Source: Sphingopyxis macrogoltabida (GTDB lineage Bacteria; Pseudomonadota; Alphaproteobacteria; Sphingomonadales; Sphingomonadaceae). Taken from it: a stretch of 64,000 nucleotides of DNA. A program made the position numbers and the translations under genes. Shown in pieces: positions 16,536 through 26,230 of this stretch; position 1 is the first letter of the stretch, and each line of letters starts with the position of its first letter. The stretch is taken from assembly GCF_001307295.1 (NCBI RefSeq), contig NZ_CP012700.1, positions 1,987,001-2,051,000 of the forward strand, in the 5' to 3' direction. The notes under the pieces were generated by a model, which was given only the letters and a program-made list of their open reading frames with translations, did not search any database and had not been told where the DNA came from.

Positions 16536-17111
16536 CTATTCGTCGAGGATGATCAGCAACGGATAGCGCTCAATCCAGCGCTTCGACGCGATGCGTTCGT
16601 CGAAAATGCTACGCTTCTCCGAACGAAAGGCTGCGGTCGGCCGCACCCGCAAGGCAAAGAGATCGTCGAGCCCAAGCGGCGCGCTGATTTCCACCCGACC
16701 ACCGGCAAGGCGCGCCGCGACCGCCGTCGCCGTTTCGGGCCAATGCGTCATGGCATCGGCGACCGAATGATAGGGCGCATCGCCATTATGCCGATGCATT
16801 CGCGCCTGATTTTTGACCGACCAGAGCAAATCCGGCATCGAGGATCGAAGCTGCCGCTCGATATCGCGATCGGCCTCCTTATCCGTGACGTCGGGCGCGA
16901 ACCACAAAACGTCGACGTCGCCAGACGGCGGCATTGGCGATTGGCCATGCCGATCGTCCCAGACGGCATCGCGAACGAAGCCGGCCCCGATCCAGCAATC
17001 GGGCAGCTTTAATTCAGCGACCGCCGCCAATGCCCTCATCCGCAAAGGGTCGCCCGCCAGGAGTTTTTCAAGAAGGGCACGCTGCTCGAGGCGCGCGCCT
17101 TCCCCGCTCAC
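16536..17111 (-). CDS. nucleotidyltransferase family protein (COG3575/DUF925-like)
   Basis: 191-aa member of the small nucleotidyltransferase-like family. It has the GAGFVRDAVWD block where classical enzymes have G-S, then a GDVDVLWF acidic pair (Asp-x-Asp), and ends with ERYPLLIILDE. Substrate unknown. Last gene before apt in the same direction, 7 bases after the apt stop, so the two are probably cotranscribed. No function in purine salvage is established. Confidence 0.8.
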   Translation of the reverse strand: MSGEGARLEQRALLEKLLAGDPLRMRALAAVAELKLPDCWIGAGFVRDAVWDDRHGQSPMPPSGDVDVLWFAPDVTDKEADRDIERQLRSSMPDLLWSVKNQARMHRHNGDAPYHSVADAMTHWPETATAVAARLAGGRVEISAPLGLDDLFALRVRPTAAFRSEKRSIFDERIASKRWIERYPLLIILDE

Positions 17112-17118
17112 GCTCCGA

Positions 17119-17673
17119 TCAGTCGCCGTCGAAGGCGATCAATGTCTCGCAAGCCAGCCCCGCATCGGCGAGCCGCCGCGAACCGCCGAGATCGGGAAGG
17201 TCGATGACGAACAGCGCCGCCGCAACCTCCGCGCCGGCGTTGCGCATCAGTGCCGCGGTCGCGAGGATCGTGCCGCCCGTCGCGAGCAGGTCGTCGACAA
17301 GCACGACGCGATGCCCCGGCAGGACGGCGCCCTCGTGCAATTCGAGCCGGTCGACGCCATATTCGAGTTCGTAATCGACGCCGATCGTCACGCCGGGCAG
17401 CTTGCCGGCCTTGCGCACCGGGACGACGCCCAGCCCCATCGCGGTGGCCATCGCGGCGCCGAACAGGAAGCCGCGCGCCTCGACAGCAACAATGAAGTCG
17501 GGGCGATGGACGGCGGCGAGCGCGCACAGGCGCCGCACGGTCTCGCTGAAACCGGCGGCGTCGCCGATCAGCGTCGTGATATCGCGAAACTGGATGCCCG
17601 GCTTGGGAAAGTCCGGGATGGTGCGGACGAGCGACGCGAGGTCGAGGTCCGGTCGAGGCGGGAGGGCGATCAT
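17119..17673 (-). CDS. apt: adenine phosphoribosyltransferase
   Basis: Salvages adenine to AMP using PRPP. 184 aa, a usual Apt length. Blocks: RTIPDFPKPGIQFRDIT at the N-terminus, VEARGFLFG, RKAGKLPG, and the PRPP-binding VVLVDDLLATGGT. ATG 17673 is used; the frame runs open far upstream through petC, but that is a shadow. Lies 26 bases after the petC stop, so it may be read through from the bc1 operon. Confidence 0.95.
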   Translation of the reverse strand: MIALPPRPDLDLASLVRTIPDFPKPGIQFRDITTLIGDAAGFSETVRRLCALAAVHRPDFIVAVEARGFLFGAAMATAMGLGVVPVRKAGKLPGVTIGVDYELEYGVDRLELHEGAVLPGHRVVLVDDLLATGGTILATAALMRNAGAEVAAALFVIDLPDLGGSRRLADAGLACETLIAFDGD

Positions 17674-17699
17674 CGAACTGGCCGCCCTCCCTTCTGTCC

Positions 17700-18509
17700 T
17701 CAATGCTTCTTGTCGGCCCAGATGTTCCGGTACGACAGATAGGTCAGCCCGCTGAAGATCAGCAGGAAGATGAAGGCGGCCCAGCCCACCTGCACGCGCT
17801 TCACCAGCTTCGGTTCGGCGGTCCAGACGAGGAACGCGGTGACGTCCTTCGACATCTGGTCGACCGTCGCCTTGGTCCCGTCGGCATAGGTCACCTGACC
17901 GTCCGCAAGCGGCGGTGCCATCGCGAGGTTGAGGTTCGCGAAATAGGGGTTGTAGTGGAGCCCCGTGCCCGGCTTCAGCTCGGCCGGCAGGTTCTTCGGC
18001 GGGTTCTGGAACCCGGTAAGCAGCGAATAGACATAGTCCTTGCCGCCTTCGCGCGCCTTGGTGATCAGCGACAGGTCGGGCGGCAGCGCATTGTTGTTCG
18101 CCGCGCGGGCAGCCGTCTCGTTCGCATAGGGCGACGGGAAATAATCCGACGGCAGGCCGTCGCGCGTCGCCGGCTCGCCCGTGTCGGGGTTGATCGACGG
18201 CACCTGGAAGCCCTTGGCGAAGGTCTTCACCTGGCCTTCGGTATAGCCGAGATCGCCGATATCGCGGAACGCGACGAGGTGCAGGCTGTGACAGGCCGAG
18301 CAGACTTCCTTGTACACCTGCATCCCGCGCTGGAGCTGCTGCTTGTCCCAATGCGGGAGCAAGCCGTCGCTGGCGAGCTTCAGATGCTTGGGATGCTTGT
18401 GGAACTCGTGCGCGACATTCGGCTCATTGGACAGCGGCGTCGTGAAGATCGCGAGCACCAGCGCCGTGATGAAACCAAGACCGACGAGAAAACCGAGCGG
18501 GCGAACCAT
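17700..18509 (-). CDS. petC: cytochrome c1 of the bc1 complex
   Basis: Heme-carrying subunit of ubiquinol-cytochrome c reductase. 269 aa from ATG 18509, preceded by AGGAG. It begins with a membrane segment (signal/anchor), contains the heme motif CSACH around residue 70, the axial-Met region AMAPPLADG, and ends with a C-terminal anchor helix WAAFIFLLIFSGLTYLSY. Third gene of petA-petB-petC. The residues upstream in the open frame are arginine-rich and rejected. Confidence 0.95.
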   Translation of the reverse strand: MVRPLGFLVGLGFITALVLAIFTTPLSNEPNVAHEFHKHPKHLKLASDGLLPHWDKQQLQRGMQVYKEVCSACHSLHLVAFRDIGDLGYTEGQVKTFAKGFQVPSINPDTGEPATRDGLPSDYFPSPYANETAARAANNNALPPDLSLITKAREGGKDYVYSLLTGFQNPPKNLPAELKPGTGLHYNPYFANLNLAMAPPLADGQVTYADGTKATVDQMSKDVTAFLVWTAEPKLVKRVQVGWAAFIFLLIFSGLTYLSYRNIWADKKH

Positions 18510-18540
18510 GGCTTTATCAGCTCCTATTAAAGTCCGGCGC

Positions 18541-19821
18541 TCAGGCCGTGGCCGCCGACGATTTGTCGGCATGCTTGGCGAGAACCGCCTCGGTGATCGA
18601 ATTCGGCATCGGCAGCGGACGTTCGATCCGCGACACGATCGGCAGAATGATCAAGAAGTGGGCGAAGTAGTAGATCGCGCCGATCTGGCTGAGGATGACC
18701 CACGGCTGTTCCGCCGGCTGCATGCCGCACCAGCCCAGCAGCAGGACGTCGGCGACGAGGACCCAGAAGAACCAGCGATACAGCGGACGATAGGTCGACG
18801 ACTTCACCGGCGAGCTGTCGAGCCAGGGCAGGAAGAACAGCAGCGCGATCGATGCGAACATCGCGATGACGCCCCACAGCTTCGCGTCGATCCACAGGAA
18901 GTTGAAGGTGAACGCCTTCAGGATCGCGTAGAAGGGCAGGAAGTACCATTCGGGCACGATGTGCGCCGGGGTCGAAAGCGAGTTGGCCGGGATATAGTTG
19001 TCGGCATGACCCAGCGTGTTCGGGCTGAAGAAGGTCAGCGCGACGAAGATCAACAGGAAGATGCCGAGCCCGAAGCCGTCCTTCGCGGTGTAGTAAGGAT
19101 GAAAGGGAACCGTGTCCTGTTCGTCCTTTACCTCGATACCGGTCGGGTTGTTCGAACCCGGGATGTGCAGCGCCCAGATGTGCAGGATGACGACACCCAG
19201 GATCACGAACGGCAGCAGATAGTGCAGCGAGAAGAAGCGGTTGAGCGTGGCATTATCGGGGACGAAGCCGCCCAACAGCCATTCGCGCACCGGCTCGCCA
19301 ACCAGCGGAATCGCCGAGAAGAAGCCGGTGATCACCTGCGCACCCCAGAAGCTCATCTGGCCCCACGGCAGCACATAGCCCATGAAGGCGGTCGCCATCA
19401 TGAGGAGGAAGATCACGACGCCGAGCAGCCACACCATTTCGCGCGGCGCCTTGTACGAACCGTAATAAAGGCCGCGGAAAATGTGGAGATAGACGACGAT
19501 AAAGAACATGCTCGCGCCGTTCATATGCGCGTAGCGGATGAACCAGCCGGCGTTCACGTCGCGCATGATATGCTCGACCGAATTGAAGGCGACCGCCGCA
19601 TTGGCGGCGTAATGCATCGCCAGCACAATGCCGGTGATGATCTGGATCGCCAGCGCCGCACCGGCGAGAACGCCGAAGTTCCAGAAATAGTTGAGGTTGC
19701 GCGGCACGGGATAGCCGGCGCCGATCGCGTTGTAGACGAGGCGCGGCAGCGGCAGCTTCTCGTCCAGCCACTTCATCAGCGGCTGCTGCGGTTCATAATT
19801 CTTGGCCCAGGGAAAGCTCAT
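18541..19821 (-). CDS. petB: cytochrome b of the bc1 complex
   Basis: 426-aa integral membrane subunit holding hemes bL and bH and both quinol sites. About eight to nine helices are visible. The His ligands lie in the helices around [13 protein letters not shown] and [13 protein letters not shown]; the quinol-oxidation [12 protein letters not shown] motif is intact. In the middle of the operon, 13 bases after petA and 31 bases before petC. Confidence 0.96.
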   Translation of the reverse strand: MSFPWAKNYEPQQPLMKWLDEKLPLPRLVYNAIGAGYPVPRNLNYFWNFGVLAGAALAIQIITGIVLAMHYAANAAVAFNSVEHIMRDVNAGWFIRYAHMNGASMFFIVVYLHIFRGLYYGSYKAPREMVWLLGVVIFLLMMATAFMGYVLPWGQMSFWGAQVITGFFSAIPLVGEPVREWLLGGFVPDNATLNRFFSLHYLLPFVILGVVILHIWALHIPGSNNPTGIEVKDEQDTVPFHPYYTAKDGFGLGIFLLIFVALTFFSPNTLGHADNYIPANSLSTPAHIVPEWYFLPFYAILKAFTFNFLWIDAKLWGVIAMFASIALLFFLPWLDSSPVKSSTYRPLYRWFFWVLVADVLLLGWCGMQPAEQPWVILSQIGAIYYFAHFLIILPIVSRIERPLPMPNSITEAVLAKHADKSSAATA

Positions 19822-19834
19822 CTTATCTCGCTCC

Positions 19835-20392
19835 TCAGCCGATCGTCACGACGGTGTCGCTGGTGAATTCATAGGGCGGCACAACCAGATTCTTGGGTGC
19901 CGGGCCCTTCCGGATGCGCGCCGCGGTGTCGTAGTGCGAACCGTGGCACGGGCAGAAATAGCCGCCGAAATCGCCCTTGTTCTCGCCCTCGGCAGCACCG
20001 AGCGGCACGCAACCCAGGTGGGTGCAGACGCCCAGCGTGATCAGCCAGTTTTCCTTGCCGGGCTTGGTGCGTTCGTCGATCGTCTGCGGGTCGCGCAGGT
20101 CGCCGAGCGGCACGGCCTTGGCCTCGGCGATTTCCTTGGCAACGAGGTTGCGGACGAACACCGGCTGCTTGCGCCAGCTCGTTTTGATCGCCTGTCCGGG
20201 CTGGATCGCCGAAATATCGATCTCGGTCGTCGACAGCGCGAGCACGTCGGCCGAGGGGTTCATCTGGTTGACGAGCGGCAAAACAACCGCCGCCGCACCG
20301 ACACCCGCGAAACTCACTGCCGCGATATTGATAAAGTCCCGGCGCCGCACGCCATCTTCGATGCCGGCGTTGAGTTCGGATTCACTGGCCAT
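19835..20392 (-). CDS. petA: Rieske iron-sulfur protein of the bc1 complex
   Basis: 185 aa: N-terminal Tat-type signal anchor ([26 protein letters not shown]), a hinge, and the [2Fe-2S] head with CTHLGC and CPCHGS cluster motifs providing two Cys and two His, plus the two disulfide cysteines. ATG 20392 with AGGG upstream; the further open frame to 20536 precedes the Tat motif and is rejected. First gene of the operon. 222 bases of upstream DNA separate it from the divergent trmL. Confidence 0.96.
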   Translation of the reverse strand: MASESELNAGIEDGVRRRDFINIAAVSFAGVGAAAVVLPLVNQMNPSADVLALSTTEIDISAIQPGQAIKTSWRKQPVFVRNLVAKEIAEAKAVPLGDLRDPQTIDERTKPGKENWLITLGVCTHLGCVPLGAAEGENKGDFGGYFCPCHGSHYDTAARIRKGPAPKNLVVPPYEFTSDTVVTIG

Positions 20393-20614
20393 TCGACTGC
20401 CCTTGCATGGGTGAAACGACAATATTTCCCGGAAGGTGAGCCGCCCTGCCACGCACGCACGAAATGGCGCGCCCCGGCGGCCCCTCCGGGAATTGCGGGC
20501 CTGATAGCCGCACATCCGGGGCTTGCCAACAGGCAATTTCCGCTTCCGTCACTGTGCAGCGATGCGGCGGCGAAGCCACTCGATTCCGCGAACCGCCGCG
20601 GTTATGGCGTGACC

Positions 20615-21073
20615 ATGGAAATCGCCCTGTTTCAGCCGGATATTGCGGGTAATGTCGGCACGACGCTGCGCACCGCCGCCTGCTTCGACGTGCCGGCGCA
20701 TATCATAGAGCCATGCGGCTTCCCCTTTTCCGACGCTGCGTTGAAGCGCGCGGGGATGGATTATGCGACGCGCGCCAACGTCAGGCGCCACGCCGATTGG
20801 ACGGGGTTTCAGGCGTGGAGCGCCGATGCCGGGCTCCGCCTGGTCCTGTTGACGACGGGCGGCGCGACTCCCCTGCCCGGCTTTTCCTTCACAGCCGGCG
20901 ATATCCTGCTGCTCGGCTCGGAATCGTCGGGGGTGCCGCCACATGTCCACGATGCGGCGGACGCGCGGGTCGCGATTCCGATGCGGGCGGGCTTTCGCTC
21001 CTTGAATGTCGCGGTGGCGGCTGGCATCGCGCTCGCCGAAGCTCTCAGACAGACGAAAGGCTTTCCGTCATGA
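20615..21073 (+). CDS. trmL: tRNA (cytidine(34)-2'-O)-methyltransferase
   Basis: SPOUT-family enzyme methylating the wobble ribose of tRNA-Leu. 152 aa. It shows the knot motifs: LFQPDIAGNVGTTLRTA at the N-terminus, LLLGSESSGVP and IPMRAGFRSLNVAVAAGIALAEA at the C-terminus. A GTG at 20609 (adding VT) is an alternative start. The stop overlaps the hemF ATG by four bases, so the two are coupled. Confidence 0.93.
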   Translation: MEIALFQPDIAGNVGTTLRTAACFDVPAHIIEPCGFPFSDAALKRAGMDYATRANVRRHADWTGFQAWSADAGLRLVLLTTGGATPLPGFSFTAGDILLLGSESSGVPPHVHDAADARVAIPMRAGFRSLNVAVAAGIALAEALRQTKGFPS

Positions 21074-21930
21074 TTTCGCTCGATCCCCAGCAGCAGGCGG
21101 CGCGTCGCTGGTTCGAATCGCTTCGCGACCGGATTTGCGCCGAATTCGAGACGATCGAACGCGAAGCCGGCAGCGACGCGCGCTTCGACTACACGCCGTG
21201 GGATCGCGAAGCCGAAGGAATCGCGCCCGGCGAGGGCGGCGGCGGTGTGCGCGGGGTAATGACCGGCAAGGTATTCGAGAAGGTCGGGGTCAATGTTTCG
21301 ACCGTCGGCGGGCAGTTCGCGCCGGACTTCGCCGCTTCGATTCATGGCGCGGGCGAAGACCCGAGCTTTTTCGCGACCGGGATCAGCCTAGTCGCGCATA
21401 TGGCGAACCCGCATGTCCCCGCGGTGCATATGAACACGCGCTTCCTTGTGACGACCAAACGCTGGTTCGGCGGCGGTGCGGATCTCAATCCGCCGATTCC
21501 CTATGCCGAGGACACCGACGCCTTTCACGCACGGCTGCGCGCCGCGTGCACGCCCTTCGGCCCCGAGGTTTATGAGCGCTATGCCAAATGGGCCGAAGAT
21601 TATTTCTATATCCCGCACCGCGGCGTCCACCGCGGCGTCGGCGGCATCTTCTACGACCATCTCGAATGCGGCGACGACGCCGAGTTCGACCGCAACTTCC
21701 AGCTGACGCAAGCGGTCGGCGAGGCCTTCCTCGACATATTTCCCCAGATCGTCCGCCGCCGGATGGGGCAGGGCTTCACCGAGGCCGAGCGCGACGAACA
21801 ACTCGTCTGGCGCGGCCGCTATGCCGAATTCAACCTCGTCTATGACCGGGGGACGCTGTTCGGGCTCAAGACCGGCGGCAATATCGACGCCATCCTGATG
21901 AGCCTGCCCCCGCTCGCCAAATGGAGCTGA
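21070..21930 (+). CDS. hemF: oxygen-dependent coproporphyrinogen III oxidase
   Basis: Converts coproporphyrinogen III to protoporphyrinogen IX in heme synthesis. 286 aa. Family blocks: GGGGVRGVMTGKVFEKVGVN-type loop at 60-80, NPHVPAVHMNTRF, WFGGGADLNP, HRGVGGIFYDHL and YAEFNLVYDRGT. Translationally coupled to trmL by an ATGA overlap and followed by a terminator shared with the converging membrane-protein gene. Confidence 0.95.
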   Translation: MISLDPQQQAARRWFESLRDRICAEFETIEREAGSDARFDYTPWDREAEGIAPGEGGGGVRGVMTGKVFEKVGVNVSTVGGQFAPDFAASIHGAGEDPSFFATGISLVAHMANPHVPAVHMNTRFLVTTKRWFGGGADLNPPIPYAEDTDAFHARLRAACTPFGPEVYERYAKWAEDYFYIPHRGVHRGVGGIFYDHLECGDDAEFDRNFQLTQAVGEAFLDIFPQIVRRRMGQGFTEAERDEQLVWRGRYAEFNLVYDRGTLFGLKTGGNIDAILMSLPPLAKWS

Positions 21931-21937
21931 GATAGCG

Positions 21938-21976
21938 AAAGGGCGCCCCGTTGCCGGAGCGCCCCCTCTAATTTTA
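21938..21976. terminator. intrinsic terminator between hemF and the membrane-protein gene
   Basis: GGGCGCCCCG pairs with CGGAGCGCCC (one bulge) around TTGC, followed by TCTAATTTT on the plus strand. On the minus strand it is preceded by AAATTAG and followed by TTTCGC, weaker. Confidence 0.75.
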
Positions 21977-21993
21977 ATCGAAGCTGCAATGGC

Positions 21994-22848
21994 TCAGGCA
22001 AAGACGTCGGATTCGCTACGCCCCCCCAGCGCACGATAGATGCCCGCGGGAACGCCGACCTGCAGATAGGCCATCGGGATGCTGAGCAACAACATGCCGA
22101 CGATGACTCCAATCATCGACCCTTCGCTGGGTACGCCGCCGCCAGCGAACATCGATACCCCGACGATCATTGCCAGAAGCATGAAGATGATAAAGAGCGC
22201 AATGCCGATAAGGATGAAATAACCAAAGATCTTCCATTGCGATGCGGCGGTTATCCGCCAGGATTCTCCCAGACCAGTCAGAACATTGAACGTCCGCTGA
22301 TCCGCCATCACCGGTCCGGTGCAGCAGAAGCGCGCAGCGAGCCACACCAGGAACAGGAAAAACAACGGTATAAGTAACAACAGGAGCATTCCGGTTCCCG
22401 CCGATAAGGCTTGGCTCGGCTGGCCGCCCATCATCATCGGGGCCATCGCACCACCAAACAACACAAAGCCGATCAGCACGAGCGCGAGAACGAATACAAT
22501 GGCGAGCAGCAGCGTAGGAAGTGCCGCAATGAGTCCGAAACCCAACGCGGAACTGAGCGGTTCAGCGCCGTTCGTCAGTCCGAGCCGCCACGAAGCGAAA
22601 TAACTGCCCGTCTGAAGGATGTAACTGACCAAGCTGAGCAGAATTGCGAGCGCGCCCATCGCCGCAAACCCGCCGCCCGCGGCGAATGCCATGGGATCGG
22701 CCATCGCCGCACCGCCGCCAATGACAAACTGCATGATCATTGGGACAAATATTCCCATACCAATCAGGGCGATTGCGTGATTGGCGCCCTGCCCGGCAAA
22801 GAAGCTTGTTGCATAGGACCATGCTTGACTGATGCTAATCCTGTTCAT
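21994..22848 (-). CDS. multi-helix membrane protein of unknown function, copy 2
   Basis: 284 aa with about six hydrophobic segments, including IALIGMGIFVPMIMQFVIGG, LPTLLLAIVFVLALVLIGFV, MLLLLLIPLFFLFLVWLA and YFILIGIALFIIFMLLAMIVG. It looks like a tandem paralogue of the next gene: both have an N-terminal Trp about five residues in, an R-x-W-x-x-t/A-x-x-x-x-W-x-I-F stretch before the fifth helix, and both end in VFA. ATG 22848 has GGGGGAGA seven bases upstream; 22854 is also possible. Function unknown; the layout resembles membrane domains found beside glycerophosphodiesterases. Confidence 0.75.
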   Translation of the reverse strand: MNRISISQAWSYATSFFAGQGANHAIALIGMGIFVPMIMQFVIGGGAAMADPMAFAAGGGFAAMGALAILLSLVSYILQTGSYFASWRLGLTNGAEPLSSALGFGLIAALPTLLLAIVFVLALVLIGFVLFGGAMAPMMMGGQPSQALSAGTGMLLLLLIPLFFLFLVWLAARFCCTGPVMADQRTFNVLTGLGESWRITAASQWKIFGYFILIGIALFIIFMLLAMIVGVSMFAGGGVPSEGSMIGVIVGMLLLSIPMAYLQVGVPAGIYRALGGRSESDVFA

Positions 22849-22896
22849 GGTCATTCTCCCCCTTTTTCCTGACACTCCCGATATCGTACCTCGAAT

Positions 22897-23712
22897 TTAT
22901 GCGAACACACCGCCGTCCGCGCCAATGGTCAGCTGGCGATAGGTCGCCGCGCTGATCGCCAACGTCACGATGCCGCTGATCGCAGCGAAGCCGGCTTCGG
23001 CGAACCCGGTCATTATCCGGCCGACGCCCTCGCCGGTCCCCGCGACGACCCCAATGATAAGGCCGACGATCATCGCCCCGATGAAAAGGACAAGCGTGAC
23101 AAGAAACAGAAACAGAAAGATTCGCCAGCCATTGTCGCGCGTCAGCGCCCAGCTTTCCTGCAGCGCCGCCGCTGGATTATATTGGACACGGTCGGCGATC
23201 AGAGGCGACACCACCGCCACCCGCCCCCACAGATAGGCGCAAAGCGCAGCGAACGCGATCAGGCCGACGAACAGCAGCAGCATGCCCGGCGCGCCGCCGA
23301 TCGCGGCGCCGGGGACGATAAGCGCCACCGCGATCAGGGCGATCGCGAGGCCCATGAGGAATTGCACGGCGATCATCGTCGGGATCATCTTGAATGCGAA
23401 GGTCAGCGCATCGCCGACGCTGACGCTCGACCGCGACAACCACAGGCGAAGGATACCGATCCCGCCGATGGCCGCGATCACCGCGACGAGCAACTGGTAC
23501 GGCACCGCCTGCCGCGCACTTTCGCGAAAAGTCGTCATCATCTGATCGAATGTCGCCCCGGCAGCGGGTTCGATCGGCGTGGGACCGAACCAGCTGACCG
23601 CCAGCGTCGGCAGGAACAAAAACACCGCGGCAATGGTGCCGGTCAGCGCACTGTGCGATTTGAGCAGCGTCATGCTGTCTTCCCACGCCGCGCCCATGTC
23701 GAATTTTGCCAT
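22897..23712 (-). CDS. multi-helix membrane protein of unknown function, copy 1
   Basis: 271 aa, beginning AKFDMGAAWEDSMTLLKSH, with about six hydrophobic segments (TIAAVFLFLPTLAVSWFG, YQLLVAVIAAIGGIGIL, FLMGLAIALIAVALIVPG, MLLLFVGLIAFAALCAYLW, IFLFLFLVTLVLFIGAMIVG, AISGIVTLAISAATY). Transcribed first of the pair, 48 bases before its probable paralogue. The frame stays open to 24351, but that part is antisense to lipB and not used. No catalytic motif is seen. Confidence 0.75.
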   Translation of the reverse strand: MAKFDMGAAWEDSMTLLKSHSALTGTIAAVFLFLPTLAVSWFGPTPIEPAAGATFDQMMTTFRESARQAVPYQLLVAVIAAIGGIGILRLWLSRSSVSVGDALTFAFKMIPTMIAVQFLMGLAIALIAVALIVPGAAIGGAPGMLLLFVGLIAFAALCAYLWGRVAVVSPLIADRVQYNPAAALQESWALTRDNGWRIFLFLFLVTLVLFIGAMIVGLIIGVVAGTGEGVGRIMTGFAEAGFAAISGIVTLAISAATYRQLTIGADGGVFA

Positions 23713-23844
23713 TGATACCCCGTTGTTTTTTATGTTCCTGAACGCGGCGAGACTGACAATCTTCGCTCTGTCTGTCCAGCCTTGTCGCCGATCGTTCGTC
23801 CGCCCCTTGCGCCGCGCGCCGCATCGGGGCAGGAAGCGCGCGAA

Positions 23845-24498
23845 ATGACGCCGCCCCCGCCCCCCGAATGGATCGTCTCGCCCGGCCATACCGATTACGA
23901 AACCGCGCTCGCCGACATGGAAACGCGCGCCGCGGCGATCCATGCGGGCGAAGCGGGCGAGCGTATCTGGCTGCTTGAGCATCCGCCGCTCTATACCGCC
24001 GGGACCAGCGCCGATCCCGCCGAACTGCTCGACCCGCGATTTCCGGTCTATGATGCCGGCCGCGGCGGACGTTACACCTATCACGGACCGGGACAGCGCG
24101 TCGGCTATGTCCAGCTCGACCTCAGCCGGCGCGGGCGCGACGTGCGCGCCTATGTGTCGGCGCTCGAAGGCTGGGTGATCGACACGCTCGCCTTGCTGGG
24201 GGTCGAATCCCGCCGCGCCGAGGGCCGGATCGGCATCTGGACCGACGACCCGCACGGCCGCGAGGCAAAGATCGGCGCGATCGGCGTGCGCGTGAAACGC
24301 TGGGTGACGATGCACGGCTTTTCGCTCAACGTGGCGCCCGACCTGTCGCATTTCGGCGGCATCGTGCCGTGCGGCATCGCCGAGTTTCCCGTCACCAGCC
24401 TCGCCGCGCTCGGCAAACAGACGTCGTTCGCCGACGTCGATGCGGCGCTGGCGGCAAGCCTGCCCGCCTTTCTCGACAAGCTTCGGCCAAAAGATTAG
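23845..24498 (+). CDS. lipB: octanoyl-ACP:protein octanoyltransferase
   Basis: Transfers octanoate from acyl-carrier protein to lipoyl domains, the first step of lipoate assembly used by complexes such as the 2-oxoacid dehydrogenase at the left edge. 217 aa with [32 protein letters not shown], the catalytic Lys in [11 protein letters not shown], and the catalytic Cys in IVPCGI. ATG 23845 has GGAAG upstream. Divergent from the membrane-protein pair. Confidence 0.94.
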   Translation: MTPPPPPEWIVSPGHTDYETALADMETRAAAIHAGEAGERIWLLEHPPLYTAGTSADPAELLDPRFPVYDAGRGGRYTYHGPGQRVGYVQLDLSRRGRDVRAYVSALEGWVIDTLALLGVESRRAEGRIGIWTDDPHGREAKIGAIGVRVKRWVTMHGFSLNVAPDLSHFGGIVPCGIAEFPVTSLAALGKQTSFADVDAALAASLPAFLDKLRPKD

Positions 24499-24507
24499 GA
24501 ACGGCGC

Positions 24508-24849
24508 ATGACCCGCATCCTCCTCCCCTCGCTCCTGCTTATCTCGCTTGCCGCCTGCGGCGGCGGCGACAATGCGGGCAAATCGACCGCCAAGCTCGAC
24601 GCGGTCGAGGTGCAGCCGGGAACGATCAGCGATTCGATGATCATCCTCGACGATGCGGCGACCGACGGAACGGCGGTCGACAACAGCGTCCCCGACGACG
24701 GCACCGCAAAGCCGGCGGCGAAGTCCGAAGCGAACAAGGAAGAGGCTGACGACGAAACGAGCAGCGGTAGCGAAAATCCCGACGCCGTTGCCGTGTCCGC
24801 GGTCAAGAAGGCCGCTGCCGCCGAACCCGCCGCGAAGAAGAGCGAATAG
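24508..24849 (+). CDS. small putative lipoprotein
   Basis: 113 aa. The N-terminus MTRILLPSLLLISLAAC is a type II signal with the lipobox LAAC, so it is probably lipid-anchored. The mature part is Ala/Asp/Glu/Lys-rich low complexity and gives no fold or function. Nine bases after lipB, so probably in its transcript; converges on queE. Confidence 0.7.
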   Translation: MTRILLPSLLLISLAACGGGDNAGKSTAKLDAVEVQPGTISDSMIILDDAATDGTAVDNSVPDDGTAKPAAKSEANKEEADDETSSGSENPDAVAVSAVKKAAAAEPAAKKSE

Positions 24850-24852
24850 CGC

Positions 24853-25485
24853 TCAGCGCAGCCCGAGGCTTTTGTGCGTCTGGAGCGACAGGCGCCAGCG
24901 CGGATCGGCCATCACCAGATCGATGCAGCGCCGGACATTGTCGGCGGCGTGCGGATCGTCGAGCGGCTGGATCAGCCGGTGCGCGAAATCGAGCGACGCC
25001 AGCATGTCGACATCGCTGCCCGGCTGCGGCCAGACCAGTTTGAGTTCGTCGCCGCTTCGCTGCACCAGTTCGCTGCCCGCCTTGGGGCTGATGCAGATCC
25101 AGTCGATGCTGCGGGGCACCGGCAGCGTGCCGTTGCTTTCGATCGCGATCGTGAAGCCCTGAGCATGAAGCGCGTCGATCAGGGCGTCGTCAACCTGCAG
25201 CATCGGTTCGCCGCCGGTGAGCACGACATAGCGATCCGCCGACGCCTCACCCCAGCTTTCCGCAATCACCGCGGCAAGCGTCTTGGCGTCGCGATATTTG
25301 CCGCCGAGGGTGCCGTCGGTACCGACGAAATCGGTATCGCAGAATTTGCAGACCGCCTTCGCCCGGTCCTGTTCGCGGCCGGTCCATAGGTTGCACCCGG
25401 CAAAGCGGCAGAAGACCGCGCGCCGGCCGGCCTGCGCGCCCTCCCCCTGCAGCGTGAGGAAAATCTCTTTGACCGCGTAGGTCAT
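24853..25485 (-). CDS. queE: 7-carboxy-7-deazaguanine synthase
   Basis: Radical-SAM enzyme of queuosine synthesis that contracts 6-carboxytetrahydropterin to 7-carboxy-7-deazaguanine. 210 aa: N-terminal EIFLTLQGEG, then cluster cysteines in an extended form, Cys in FAGCNLW then after an insert CKFCD, followed by LTGGEP for SAM binding. The start ATG 25485 overlaps the queC stop (ATGA), so it is coupled. Confidence 0.93.
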   Translation of the reverse strand: MTYAVKEIFLTLQGEGAQAGRRAVFCRFAGCNLWTGREQDRAKAVCKFCDTDFVGTDGTLGGKYRDAKTLAAVIAESWGEASADRYVVLTGGEPMLQVDDALIDALHAQGFTIAIESNGTLPVPRSIDWICISPKAGSELVQRSGDELKLVWPQPGSDVDMLASLDFAHRLIQPLDDPHAADNVRRCIDLVMADPRWRLSLQTHKSLGLR

Positions 25486-26171
25486 GCTCCGGCGTAGCGG
25501 GTCGGGTCGGGCAGCCCCGCGTCGGCGAAGCCCTTGCTGCGCAGGCGGCAACTGTCGCACAGGCCGCAATGGAGATGATCGGGGGTAGGATCGTAGCAGG
25601 ACCAGCTCATCCCAGCGTCCATTCCCAGCCGCGCCGCCTCGGCCGCGATGTCGGCCTTGGTCATATGCTGGAGCGGGGCGTGGATGTGGAAATCGATGCC
25701 CTTGTCGCCGTCGCGCGTCGCAAGCCGCGCGAGATCCTGAAATCCGGCGATGAATTCAGGGCGGCAATCGGGGTAGCCCGAATAGTCGAGCGCGTTGACC
25801 CCGATGACGATATCCTGCGCCTGCCGCGCTTCGGCAAGCCCGAGCGTCAGCGACAGGAAAATGAGGTTGCGCGCGGGGACGTAGGTGACGGGAACCTCGT
25901 CCCCCACTCCGTCCTTGGGCACGTCGATGTCGGCGGTCAGCGCCGAGCCCCCGAAGCGGCGCAGGTCGAGCGGCAGCACGATATGCTCCGCCGCACCGAC
26001 ATGGTCGGCGATGCGCGCCGCGGACTCAAGCTCGACGCGGTGGCGTTGGTTATAATCGATCGTCAGCGCGACGATGCGCGCCCCGGCTTCGCGCGCCAGC
26101 CCAGCACAAACCATCGAGTCCAGTCCGCCCGAGAGCAGGACGATCAGCGTTCTTTCGGCAAGATTCTGCAT
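25482..26171 (-). CDS. queC: 7-cyano-7-deazaguanine synthase
   Basis: ATP-dependent enzyme converting the queE product to preQ0. 229 aa with the PP-loop LLSGGLDSMV at the N-terminus, YVPARNLIFLSL, and a C-terminal zinc site with cysteines in WSCYDP, HCGLCDSC. ATG 26171 used; 26195 is possible. No queD or queF is in the window and no preQ1 riboswitch was recognised upstream. Confidence 0.93.
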   Translation of the reverse strand: MQNLAERTLIVLLSGGLDSMVCAGLAREAGARIVALTIDYNQRHRVELESAARIADHVGAAEHIVLPLDLRRFGGSALTADIDVPKDGVGDEVPVTYVPARNLIFLSLTLGLAEARQAQDIVIGVNALDYSGYPDCRPEFIAGFQDLARLATRDGDKGIDFHIHAPLQHMTKADIAAEAARLGMDAGMSWSCYDPTPDHLHCGLCDSCRLRSKGFADAGLPDPTRYAGA

Positions 26172-26230
26172 CGGCGCCCGATACGCCTGCGCCAAAGGCG
26201 GCGCAAGGGGCGGCTCGGCGAGCGCTTCCC

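Noticed and set aside
23713..24351. N-terminal extension of the copy-1 membrane protein
   Set aside because: It lies antisense to lipB and contains no membrane-protein-like sequence.
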